Source: Chloroflexota bacterium (GTDB lineage: Bacteria; Chloroflexota; UBA6077; FW602-bin22; JACQUS01). Taken from it: 12,331 nucleotides of DNA. A model generated the notes under the pieces. The model was given only the letters and a program-made list of their open reading frames with translations. It searched no databases and had not been told where the DNA came from. Positions within the stretch are counted from its first letter, which is position 1; every line of letters starts with the position of its first letter. Shown piece after piece: positions 5,849 to 12,331 of the stretch. The position numbers and the translations under genes are program-made. The DNA is taken from positions 1-12,331 of the forward strand of contig JACQUS010000380.1 in NCBI GenBank assembly GCA_016210125.1. Direction: 5' to 3'.

Positions 5849-7461
5849 GCGGCGCGCGCCTTCTCGTGCGTCACCAGGCCGGCGGCCACGTCGCGCTGGA
5901 CGGCTTGCCGGTCGCGCTCGGCCGCCGGGCCGTGGCCGCCGCCGCCGGGCGACTCCAGCTCTAGCAGGTCGCCCGGCTGCATCAGGAACGTCTCCTTGCC
6001 CAGCAGCGTCCGGCCGTTCCAAGCGACGCGCCCGGTGCGCCCCGGTAGCCCGCCGGCCACGCCGCGCGCCGGGTGGCGCAGCCGCTCGGTGCGCAGCAGG
6101 ACGAAGACCGGCTCGCGTGCTGTGCAGCGGAGGTGGAACGACTGCCCCGGCCCGCCGCGAAAGCGCCCCGGCCCGCCCGAGTCGCTCACGTACTCGCTCT
6201 GCTCGACGACGAAGGGGTTCTCGCTCTCGAAGATCTCGACCTTCGTGCTGACGACCGGCGCCGGGAATCCCAGGATCAGTCCGTCGGCGTGCGGGCGCGC
6301 GCCGAGGCCGCCGTTGAGGAAGATCATATCCACGAAGCGGCGGCCAAACTGGTTGGTCCCGCTGACGACAATCGGCCACACGGGCGCCGCGGCCTCGCTG
6401 AGCACGCGGTCGGGCACGGCAGAGGACAGCGCCTGGAAGATCGCCGAGGCGGCGAACTGCACGACCAGCGTACGCGCGCCGACGGCCGTGGGCCGCTGCA
6501 CGTTGACCAGGCAGCCCTCCGGCGCGACGACAGCCAACGGGCGCAGCGTGCCATGGTTGACGTGCGTGCCCGGCCGGCAGATAGTCACCAGCGTGTACAT
6601 GCTCTCGGCCGAGACGTAGTTCAGGCCGCAGTTGAGGCTGTTGGGATTGGCCGGCGACGTGCCGTCGAAGTCGACCAGCAGGCCCTCGGACGACACGTCG
6701 ACGCGGCAGCAGATCGTGCACGGCCGGTCGATGCCGTCCATCGTCACGCTGCTGCGGTACGACCCCGGCGGGATCGCGGCGATGGCCTGGCGCATGGCCT
6801 GCTCGGAGCGGTTCTTGATCTCACGCGCAAGCTCGTCGAGGTCGCGCAGGCCCTCGGCGTCCATGAACTGCATGAGCAGCCGCTGCGTGACCATGTGCGC
6901 GGCGTGCTGCGCGTAAAGGTCGCCAACGACGATGTCCGGCACGCGGACGTTCCGGCGGATGATGCGGAACAGCAGGTCGCTGGGCCGGCCGCGCTCCCAG
7001 AGCTTGCAGATCGGGTAGCAGACGCCCTCCTCGTAGATATCGCGCGCCTCGGCGCTGAGCAGCCGGCCGCCGACATCGGGCGAGTGGGCGACGCTGGCGG
7101 CGTAGGCGACGATGCGACCCTCGCGCCAGAGGGGCGTCATCAAAGCGAAGTCGTTCATCTGCGAGGTGTTGAGCCACGGGTCGTTGGTCATGAGCGTGTC
7201 GCCCGGCTCCAGCGTGTCGGGTGGCAGCTCGCGCAGGAAATGGCGGACGGCCTGCTGGAGCGAGCCCACGAAGCCGGGCAGGCTCTGGAGCGGCTGGGCG
7301 ATCAGGTCGCCCTCGGCGTCGCACAGGACGCAAGAGTAGTCGCGCGTATCGGTCACGACGCGCGAGAAAGCCGTGCGCGCGAGCGCCGCGGCGGCCTCCT
7401 CGGTGATCGAGACGAGCTTGTTCCAATAGATGCCGAGGGTAACCGGGTCGAGCGACCCCAT
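5827..7461 (-). CDS. hyuB: Hydantoinase/oxoprolinase family subunit B (HyuB2)
   Basis: The 544-residue protein is complete. It starts MGSLDPVTLGIYWNKL, followed by RDYSCVLCDAEGDLIAQ (40-56), NDPWLNTSQMNDF (93-105), AHSPDVGG (125-132), YEEGVCYPICKLW and RNVRVPDIVVGDLYAQ. The C-terminal half has LGARPHADG, DSGGPGRFRGGPG and LESPGGGGHGP. It is the partner of hyuA2, which ends 14 bases upstream. Compared with HyuB1, the first presumed metal ligand is Gln (Q101), while D104 and H126 keep the same spacing. The RYG/YGV-like tail is shortened to AAYGWPGD. ATG 7461 is chosen for its GAGAGGAG eight bases upstream. A GTG at 7479-7477 overlapping the hyuA2 stop as GTGA is an alternative start and would add six residues. 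HyuB1 and HyuB2 are clearly diverged, so they probably act on different substrates. Confidence 0.94.
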   Translation of the reverse strand: MGSLDPVTLGIYWNKLVSITEEAAAALARTAFSRVVTDTRDYSCVLCDAEGDLIAQPLQSLPGFVGSLQQAVRHFLRELPPDTLEPGDTLMTNDPWLNTSQMNDFALMTPLWREGRIVAYAASVAHSPDVGGRLLSAEARDIYEEGVCYPICKLWERGRPSDLLFRIIRRNVRVPDIVVGDLYAQHAAHMVTQRLLMQFMDAEGLRDLDELAREIKNRSEQAMRQAIAAIPPGSYRSSVTMDGIDRPCTICCRVDVSSEGLLVDFDGTSPANPNSLNCGLNYVSAESMYTLVTICRPGTHVNHGTLRPLAVVAPEGCLVNVQRPTAVGARTLVVQFAASAIFQALSSAVPDRVLSEAAAPVWPIVVSGTNQFGRRFVDMIFLNGGLGARPHADGLILGFPAPVVSTKVEIFESENPFVVEQSEYVSDSGGPGRFRGGPGQSFHLRCTAREPVFVLLRTERLRHPARGVAGGLPGRTGRVAWNGRTLLGKETFLMQPGDLLELESPGGGGHGPAAERDRQAVQRDVAAGLVTHEKARAAYGWPGD

Positions 7462-7475
7462 CGCGTCTGCTCCTC

Positions 7476-9626
7476 TCACAGCACGATCGTGACCGTCAGG
7501 TCGTCGCCGACGTCCGCCACGGCGCCCGGCGGCACGACGACCGTCGTCTCCTCGTCCTCGATGACCGCCGGCCCGGCCAGCCGCTCGCGCGCCAGGCGCG
7601 CACGGCCGCGGCAGACGCGCGCGGCGACGAAGCCGTGCTCCGGGAAGTAGACCGCTCGCGTGCGTGGCGCGTCACCGGGCGCGCTGCCGCCCTGCCTGCC
7701 CTGGTCGGCCGGCCCGCCGGGCCCGCCCGCGCCGGCCGGCCTGCCGAGCAGCCCCGCCGCACCGGCGGCCAGGCGCGGCCAGCGCGTGGGCAGTGGCTCC
7801 TCGGCCCGCAGCCGCCAGCTCAGGGCCTCCAGCGGCACGCCGGGAATACGCCGGTGGTAGGAGACCTCGTAGGCCTCCTCGAAGGTCCGCGTGATCGCCG
7901 CCAGCGTCGCGCGGTGGAAGCCGCTGCTGGGCTTGGCGAAGGGCACGGTCAGGTAGGAGCGCTGCCCGGCGTACTGCACGTCCACGGCGTACCCGAAGCG
8001 CACGCGCTCGGGCGCCGCCGCGCCGACGAGATTTGCCAGACAGTGCTCCTCCATCCGGCCGTAGAGCGCATCGAGCCGCGGCAGGTCGACCTCGTCGAGC
8101 AGCGCGCGGTAGCTGGTGACGTGCTCGAAGGCCGGCGGCACGGTGCGGCAGCCGAGCGCCGAGAAGACGCCGGCCTTATCCGGGACCACGACGCGCCGTA
8201 TGCCGAGTTGGCGCGCCACCGCGCAGGCGTGCACCGGGCCGGCCCCGCCGATGGCCACCAGCGCGCAGCGCTGCACGTTGACGCCCTTCTCGGCCGCGTG
8301 CACGCCGACGGCCTGGGCCATGTTGGCGTTGACGACACGGAAGATGCCCGCGGCGGCCTCCTCGACCGCGAGACCCAGCGGCGTGGCGACGTGGCGGGCG
8401 ACGGCCCGCCGCGCCAGCTCGGCGTCCAGCGGGAAGGTGCCGCCGAGGAAGTAGGCCGCGTTGAGCAGGCCGAGGAGCAGGTCGGCGTCGGTCACCGTTG
8501 GCAGGTCGCCGCCACGGCCGTAGCAGGCTGGCCCGGGCTCCGCGCCGGCGCTGCGCGGCCCCACGGCTAGCAGGCCGGCGGCGTCGACGTAGGCGATGCT
8601 GCCGCCGCCAGCGCCGACCTCGACGATGTCGACCGTCGGCATGCGCACCAGCAGGCCGCTGCCGCGCTTGAAGCGCTCGACGCGGCCGACCTCGTACTCA
8701 GTGGTCACCAGCGGCCGGCCATCGATGACGATGCTCGTCTTGGCCGTCGTGCCCCCCATGTCGAAGGTGACCGCGTCGCCGTCCCCTGCCCCTTTGGCTT
8801 CGAGCAGGGCCGCGACGCCGACGGCCCCGCTGGCGGGACCGGACTCCAGCAGCTTGACCGGCAGCTCCGCGGCCACCTGTCGGCCCATCATTCCGCCGGC
8901 CGAGGTGACCACCAGCAGCCGCCCGCCAAAGCCCAGCTCGCGCAGGCCGGCGTCCAGGCGCGCCAGATGGCGGCCGATCAGCGGCAGGACATAGGCATTG
9001 ACGACCGTCGTCGAGGCGCGGCCGTACTCGCCGATCTCCGGCAGCACGCGACTCGATAGAGAGGCCGGCACCCCGGGCAGCTCCTCGGCCAGCCAGCCGG
9101 CCACCGCCTCCTCGCTGGCGCTGTTGGCGTAGCTGTGCAGGAAGCAGACGGCCACGCTGGCGACGCCGGCACGGCGCAGCGCCGCGGCCACTTCGGCCAC
9201 CCGCTCGCGCTGCGGCGGGCGGGCGATCGTGCCGTCGTACAGCGTCCGCTCGGCCACGCCGAGGCGCAGGCGGCGCGGCACGAGTGGCTCGGGAAACGGC
9301 CCGAACAGGTTGTACAGATCGTACGGCTGCTCCGTGCGAATCTCCAGCGCGTCGCGGAAGCCCTGCGTCGTCAGCAGAGCGGTCGGCGCGCCGCGGCGCT
9401 CGACCACGGCGTTCACCGCCAGCGTCGTCGCGTAGATCACGTCGTCGAGCGCGGCGGCCGGCGTGCCGGTGGCCGCCAGCAGCTCGCGCAAGCCGTGCAG
9501 GGCGGCCTGCTCGGGCGCGCTCGGCACATTGAGCACCTTGTGAAAGCCGACGGCGACCTCACCCTCGAAGAGTGCCAGGTCGACGAACGTGCCGCCGACG
9601 TCGACGCAGACCGTGTAACCGCGCAT
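7476..9626 (-). CDS. hyuA: Hydantoinase/oxoprolinase family subunit A (HyuA2)
   Basis: The 716-residue protein is complete. It shows the HyuA order of motifs: VDVGGTFVD (8-16), TTLAVNAVVERRGAPTALLTT, RTEQPYDLYNLF, FDMGGTTAK (288-296), GAGGGSIAYVD, GPACYGRGGDLPTVTDAD, and IGGAGPVHA (459-467). The C-terminal domain has VQYAGQRSYLTV and AGPAVIEDEETTVVVPPG. It should bind ATP and activate the substrate for HyuB2, whose gene follows directly. ATG 9626 is chosen because it gives the family-typical N-terminus and AGGAG lies eight bases upstream. The frame stays open 102 codons further upstream (to 9932), but that part translates the hairpin repeats of the intergenic region and is not protein-like. 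Residues about 620-656 are a Gly/Ala/Pro/Arg-rich low-complexity stretch, absent from HyuA1, between the core and the last beta-rich segment. Substrate unknown. Confidence 0.94.
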   Translation of the reverse strand: MRGYTVCVDVGGTFVDLALFEGEVAVGFHKVLNVPSAPEQAALHGLRELLAATGTPAAALDDVIYATTLAVNAVVERRGAPTALLTTQGFRDALEIRTEQPYDLYNLFGPFPEPLVPRRLRLGVAERTLYDGTIARPPQRERVAEVAAALRRAGVASVAVCFLHSYANSASEEAVAGWLAEELPGVPASLSSRVLPEIGEYGRASTTVVNAYVLPLIGRHLARLDAGLRELGFGGRLLVVTSAGGMMGRQVAAELPVKLLESGPASGAVGVAALLEAKGAGDGDAVTFDMGGTTAKTSIVIDGRPLVTTEYEVGRVERFKRGSGLLVRMPTVDIVEVGAGGGSIAYVDAAGLLAVGPRSAGAEPGPACYGRGGDLPTVTDADLLLGLLNAAYFLGGTFPLDAELARRAVARHVATPLGLAVEEAAAGIFRVVNANMAQAVGVHAAEKGVNVQRCALVAIGGAGPVHACAVARQLGIRRVVVPDKAGVFSALGCRTVPPAFEHVTSYRALLDEVDLPRLDALYGRMEEHCLANLVGAAAPERVRFGYAVDVQYAGQRSYLTVPFAKPSSGFHRATLAAITRTFEEAYEVSYHRRIPGVPLEALSWRLRAEEPLPTRWPRLAAGAAGLLGRPAGAGGPGGPADQGRQGGSAPGDAPRTRAVYFPEHGFVAARVCRGRARLARERLAGPAVIEDEETTVVVPPGAVADVGDDLTVTIVL

Positions 9627-9667
9627 CCGCGCTGCTCCTGTGAACATCGCCCTCTGCGGGCGTGGTG

Positions 9668-9790
9668 GCCCCACCCCGCCCCGAGAGGGTTCCCAAAGGG
9701 GGCTTTGCCCCCTTTGGATTCCCCCTCGCGTCTCCGCGTCGCCGCGTCTCCCCCTTCCCGCGCCGGGAAGGGGGTCGGGGGTTAGGTCCT
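9668..9790 (-). repeat. Double-hairpin leader element, copy B, upstream of hyuA2
   Basis: Read on the minus strand, it starts AGGACCTAACC. Hairpin 1 is identical to that of copy A (stem 9750-9760 with 9764-9774). An extra GACGCGG-rich stretch of about 30 bases follows. Hairpin 2 has a different sequence, an 11-bp perfect stem with a 3-base loop (9693-9703 with 9707-9717). The 3' module CTCTCGGGGCGGGGTGGGGC (9687-9668) ends 41 bases before ATG 9626, the same distance as in copy A. Read as protein it gives DLTPDPLPGAGRG-like peptides, which I believe recur as spurious extensions in draft genomes carrying such repeats. Confidence 0.85.
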
Positions 9791-9856
9791 CCCGGCACCG
9801 CTCTTCCCACCCGCCGGTGCGCCGCGGCGCAGGGACTAGTTCTGCGAGAACGCCGG

Positions 9857-9886
9857 CCGGGAGCGCGGGCGTCCCGCCCGCCCCGG
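9857..9886. repeat. GC-rich palindrome, probable second type of dispersed intergenic repeat
   Basis: The inner stem GCGGGCG (9865-9871) pairs with CGCCCGC (9875-9881) across a 3-base loop. After a 3-base bulge, CCGGG (9857-9861) pairs with CCCGG (9882-9886). A small inverted repeat, GTTCT-GCG-AGAAC (9839-9851), sits beside it. Only one copy is in the window, so its repeated nature is inferred from resemblance to common intergenic palindromes. Confidence 0.5.
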
Positions 9887-9891
9887 CCCGG

Positions 9892-10012
9892 TGGCTGGCT
9901 GACCCGTAGAATCGGGCTTCGTCCTTCGGCACTCCCCTTGCCGTGCAAGCGGCATATCATCCGTCACCGGCGCCCTGCGGGGACGTCGCCAACTGCCCTC
10001 TCAGGCGGCCGT
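9892..10012. other. Intergenic DNA between the CoA-transferase and hyuA2
   Basis: This is the CoA-transferase side of the 386-base gap at 9627-10012. I see no gene, no convincing -35/-10 pair on the minus strand and no hairpin followed by a T-run. A promoter for hyuA2 would be expected here or within the adjacent repeats. Confidence 0.4.
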
Positions 10013-11233
10013 TCAGATCACGCCGTTCTCCGCTAAGGCCGCCACCTCGGCGTCGCTCAGGCCGAGGAGCCCGCCCAGGATCTCGCCGTTGTGCTCGCCG
10101 AGCCGCGGCCCCGCCCAGCGCACCCGCCCGCCCGTGCGGGAGAAGCGCGGCAGCGCTGCCTGCATGCGCACCGGCCCCAGCTCAGCATCCGCGACCTCGA
10201 TGACGTCCTCGCGCGCGGCGTAGTGCGGGTCGGCGACGATCTCGCGCATCGTATAGATCGGCGCGATGGGCACGTCGTGGGCGTCGAAGGTGGCCACGAC
10301 CTCGGCCATGGTGTGCTCGGCCAGCCAGCCGCCGATGATCAGGTCCAGCTCATCGTGGTGCGCTAGGCGCGCCGGGATCGTGGCGAAGCGCGGATCCTCG
10401 ATCAGCTCCGGCCGGCCGATGGCGCCGAAGAGCCGCTTGGTGACCGCCTGGGTCGATGCGGTAATCGAGGCCCACTGCCTGTCCTTGGTGTGGTAGGTGT
10501 TGACCGGCGCCGTGTAGGCGTTGCGGTTGCCCTCGCGCTCGCGCGCCATGCCGAGCTGGTCGTGCTCGACGACGTTGAACTCCAGCAGCCGGAAGAGCGT
10601 TTCATAGAGCGCCAGGTCGATGCATTGGCCGAGGCCGCTGCGCTGGCGCTCGTGCAGCGCCCCGGCGACGGCGAAGGCCCCGAAGACTCCGGCGGTGTAG
10701 TCGGCCATAGGGAACCCCGGATGGACAGGTGGCCGGTCCGGGTAGCCGATGAGGGCCACGGCCCCGCTCATGGCCTCGGCGATGCGGCCGAAGCCAGGCC
10801 GGTGGCGGTAGGGACCGGTCTGTCCGAAGGCGGAGACGCGCAGCATGACCAGCCGCGGGTTGACGCGCTGAAGCTCGTCCCACCCAAGGCCCCAACCCTC
10901 CAGCGTGCCCGGCTGGAAGCCCTCGACCACCACGTCCGCGACGGCGACGAGCTGGCGGAAAAGCTCCTGGCCCTCGGTCCGGCGCAGGTCGAGCGTGACG
11001 CTCTTCTTGTTGCGGCCGGTCACCTTCCACCAGAGCGGCACGCCGTCGCGCGTCGGCCGCAGGTGGCGCAGCGGGTCGCCCGTGCGCGGCTGCTCGACCT
11101 TGATGACCTCGGCGCCGAAGTCGCCGAGCAGCGACGCGGCGAACGGCCCGGCCAGCAGCATCGCGCAGTCAACGACCCGCACGCCTGCGAAGAGCCCTTC
11201 TGGCAAGGAGTGCGCCCCCCTCTGATCGCTCAC
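10013..11233 (-). CDS. Family III CoA-transferase (CaiB/BaiF type)
   Basis: The 406-residue protein is complete and of normal family length. Near the N-terminus are AGPFAASLLGDFGAEVIKVE (28-47) and GDPLRHLRP. Further on come WWKVTGRNKKSVTLDLR, DVVVEGFQPGTLEGWGLGW, VSAFGQTGPYRHRPGF, and HPGFPMADYTAG, where D178 matches the catalytic aspartate that forms the acyl anhydride in this family. The C-terminal part includes ANDVP-like DAHDVPIAPIYTMREI and GEHNGEIL. The enzyme moves CoA between a donor thioester and a carboxylic acid; donor and acceptor are not predictable from these motifs. The start is GTG 11233-11231, which overlaps the stop of the upstream hyuB3 as GTGA, implying translational coupling. 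The Shine-Dalgarno sequence is weak (a GGGGGAA run). The frame is open further upstream, but that part only shadows hyuB3. Confidence 0.93.
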   Translation of the reverse strand: MSDQRGAHSLPEGLFAGVRVVDCAMLLAGPFAASLLGDFGAEVIKVEQPRTGDPLRHLRPTRDGVPLWWKVTGRNKKSVTLDLRRTEGQELFRQLVAVADVVVEGFQPGTLEGWGLGWDELQRVNPRLVMLRVSAFGQTGPYRHRPGFGRIAEAMSGAVALIGYPDRPPVHPGFPMADYTAGVFGAFAVAGALHERQRSGLGQCIDLALYETLFRLLEFNVVEHDQLGMAREREGNRNAYTAPVNTYHTKDRQWASITASTQAVTKRLFGAIGRPELIEDPRFATIPARLAHHDELDLIIGGWLAEHTMAEVVATFDAHDVPIAPIYTMREIVADPHYAAREDVIEVADAELGPVRMQAALPRFSRTGGRVRWAGPRLGEHNGEILGGLLGLSDAEVAALAENGVI

Positions 11234-12331
11234 CCGTTCCCCCGTAGCCGCGCCGTCTCTGCCTCGTCGATGGCGCCGGTCTCGGGATCGACAGCGACAC
11301 CGTACTGCGCGCGCGCGGCCGCGGCGCTGACGTAGCCGTCGAGCACGTCGTCGCGCACGCGCTCTGCCGTCCGCGCCCGCGGGTCGCCGCAGCCACCGCC
11401 CCCGCCGGTGCGCACGACGGCGCGCGCGCCGGCCGGCAGCCGCAGGTTCATCGCCCCGTTGCCCAGCGCGCGACGGCTGCCGTCGGGCTGCTCGATCACG
11501 TTGGCCCCTGGCTGGCCCTCGCCGCCGCCGAAGAGACCCCACGGCGGGCAGGCGGTGCGGCCCAGCTCGACGTTGGTGAAGGTGTCGGCCAGGCAGCGGA
11601 AACGGTACTCTACGCCCAGCCCGCCGCGGTAGCGCCCCACGCCGCCGCTGTTGGTCACGAAGCCGACGCGCTCTACCAGCAGTGGGTAGAGCGTCTCGGT
11701 GACCTCGGCTGGCGTATCACGAATGAAGCCCAGGATCATGCCCCCGGCGGTCACGCCGTCCGCGGTCGGCCGGCCGCCCCAGCCGACGGGCAGCAGGCTC
11801 AGGCTCACGAACGTGCGTCCGGTCTCGGGGTCCGTGCCGTGGAAGAAGCCCGCGCCGTAGGGCATGCCGCAGTTGCCGGCGGCCACCTTATGCGGGATGG
11901 CCGGCGCCATGGCCTTGAAGATGACATCCATGACCGTCGGGAAGGGCCACGACCACGAGCCGAAGGCTGCCGGCGGCACGGCGCTGAGCAGCTTGCCCGG
12001 CGGGATGACGATGCGTAGCGGCCGGAAGCAGCCCTCGTCCGGCGGCCGGCGCGGCGTGGTCAAGGCTTTGAAGGCCATGTAGGCCGGTGCACAGCCGACC
12101 GAGTTGATCGGCCCCATCGCCTGGTCGGCGATGGGGCTGAAGTCAATGGTCATCTCCGTGCCGGCGACGACGACCCGCACGTGGATCGCCAGGTGGCGGC
12201 CCGGCGTGTAGCCGTCGTCGTCGAGGCACGACGCGGCCTCGTATGTCCCGTCGGGGATGGCCGCCACCTCGGCGCGCGCCAGGCGCTCGGACTGGTCCCA
12301 GACCTCGCCGACGGCCGCCATCACGGTGGCC
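11230..12331 (-). CDS. hyuB: Hydantoinase/oxoprolinase family subunit B, C-terminal two thirds (HyuB3, cut by window edge)
   Basis: The frame enters from the right edge and ends at TGA 11232-11230, giving 367 visible residues. HyuB proteins are about 550-600 residues, so roughly 200 N-terminal residues, including the presumed metal site, lie outside. Visible family motifs are WDQSERLARAEVAAIPDGTY, MTIDFS, GPINSVGCAPAYMAFKAL, EGCFRPLRIVIPPG, GWGGRPTADG, NSGGVGRYRGGLG, PPWGLFGGGEGQPG, GGGGGCGDPRARTAERV and ARAQYGVAVD. It is distinct from both HyuB1 and HyuB2 in the window. No hyuA3 is seen; by analogy it should lie just beyond 12331. The stop codon overlaps the CoA-transferase start, so the two are probably made from one mRNA and may act in one pathway. 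Confidence 0.93.
   Translation of the reverse strand, partial: ATVMAAVGEVWDQSERLARAEVAAIPDGTYEAASCLDDDGYTPGRHLAIHVRVVVAGTEMTIDFSPIADQAMGPINSVGCAPAYMAFKALTTPRRPPDEGCFRPLRIVIPPGKLLSAVPPAAFGSWSWPFPTVMDVIFKAMAPAIPHKVAAGNCGMPYGAGFFHGTDPETGRTFVSLSLLPVGWGGRPTADGVTAGGMILGFIRDTPAEVTETLYPLLVERVGFVTNSGGVGRYRGGLGVEYRFRCLADTFTNVELGRTACPPWGLFGGGEGQPGANVIEQPDGSRRALGNGAMNLRLPAGARAVVRTGGGGGCGDPRARTAERVRDDVLDGYVSAAAARAQYGVAVDPETGAIDEAETARLRGNG

Noticed and set aside
7462..7479. GTG 7479 as the start of hyuB2
   Set aside because: The GTGA overlap is attractive, but ATG 7461 has a strong GAGAGGAG at eight bases and fits the usual HyuB N-terminus. It is kept as an alternative in the hyuB2 entry.
6073..7650. Long plus-strand open frame of 525 codons opposite hyuB2 and hyuA2
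   Set aside because: It is antisense to well-supported HyuB/HyuA genes, has an Arg/Ala/Asp/His-rich composition typical of shadow frames in high-GC DNA, and shows no family motifs.
7635..8570. Plus-strand open frame of 311 codons opposite hyuA2
   Set aside because: It is an antisense shadow of conserved HyuA motifs with no ribosome binding site and no protein family signal.

Overview
This is a high-GC stretch (visibly around 70% G+C, with strong G/C bias at third codon positions) from a bacterial chromosome. Genes are tightly packed, several starts are GTG, and one gene pair overlaps as GTGA. Intergenic DNA carries GC-rich hairpin repeats of a kind I associate with Chloroflexota and other uncultured high-GC soil or aquatic bacteria. 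That assignment is an inference, because no marker gene or rRNA is present.

Layout. Positions 1-527 (minus strand) hold the N-terminal part of a DUF1446/AtuA-like protein cut by the window edge. A 146-bp divergent promoter region separates it from a plus-strand two-domain cupin protein (674-1567). A 310-bp intergenic region with a double-hairpin repeat follows. Next is a plus-strand hydantoinase/oxoprolinase pair, hyuA1 (1878-3992) and hyuB1 (4067-5848), whose junction carries a partial tandem duplication. hyuB1 runs tail-to-tail into a minus-strand set with a 22-bp overlap. In transcription order that set is a truncated hyuB3 (from the right edge to 11230), a family III CoA-transferase (11233-10013), a 386-bp intergenic region with a second copy of the double-hairpin repeat, then hyuA2 (9626-7476) and hyuB2 (7461-5827).

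How the genes may work together. HyuA and HyuB proteins form complexes that use ATP to activate a carbonyl or amide substrate. Known members are 5-oxoprolinases, N-methylhydantoinases, caprolactamase, and acetone and acetophenone carboxylases. The window holds two hyuAB pairs and part of a third hyuB, plus a CoA-transferase, a cupin and an AtuA-like protein. This looks like a catabolic island for small carbonyl, lactam or cyclic-amide compounds whose products are activated as CoA thioesters. The substrates cannot be read from the sequence.

The most interesting non-coding signal is the leader element at 1739-1836 and 9668-9790. Both copies lie upstream of a hyuA gene in the same orientation, and their conserved 3' module ends exactly 41 nt before the chosen start codon in both cases. 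One hairpin has been replaced in sequence while keeping perfect pairing.
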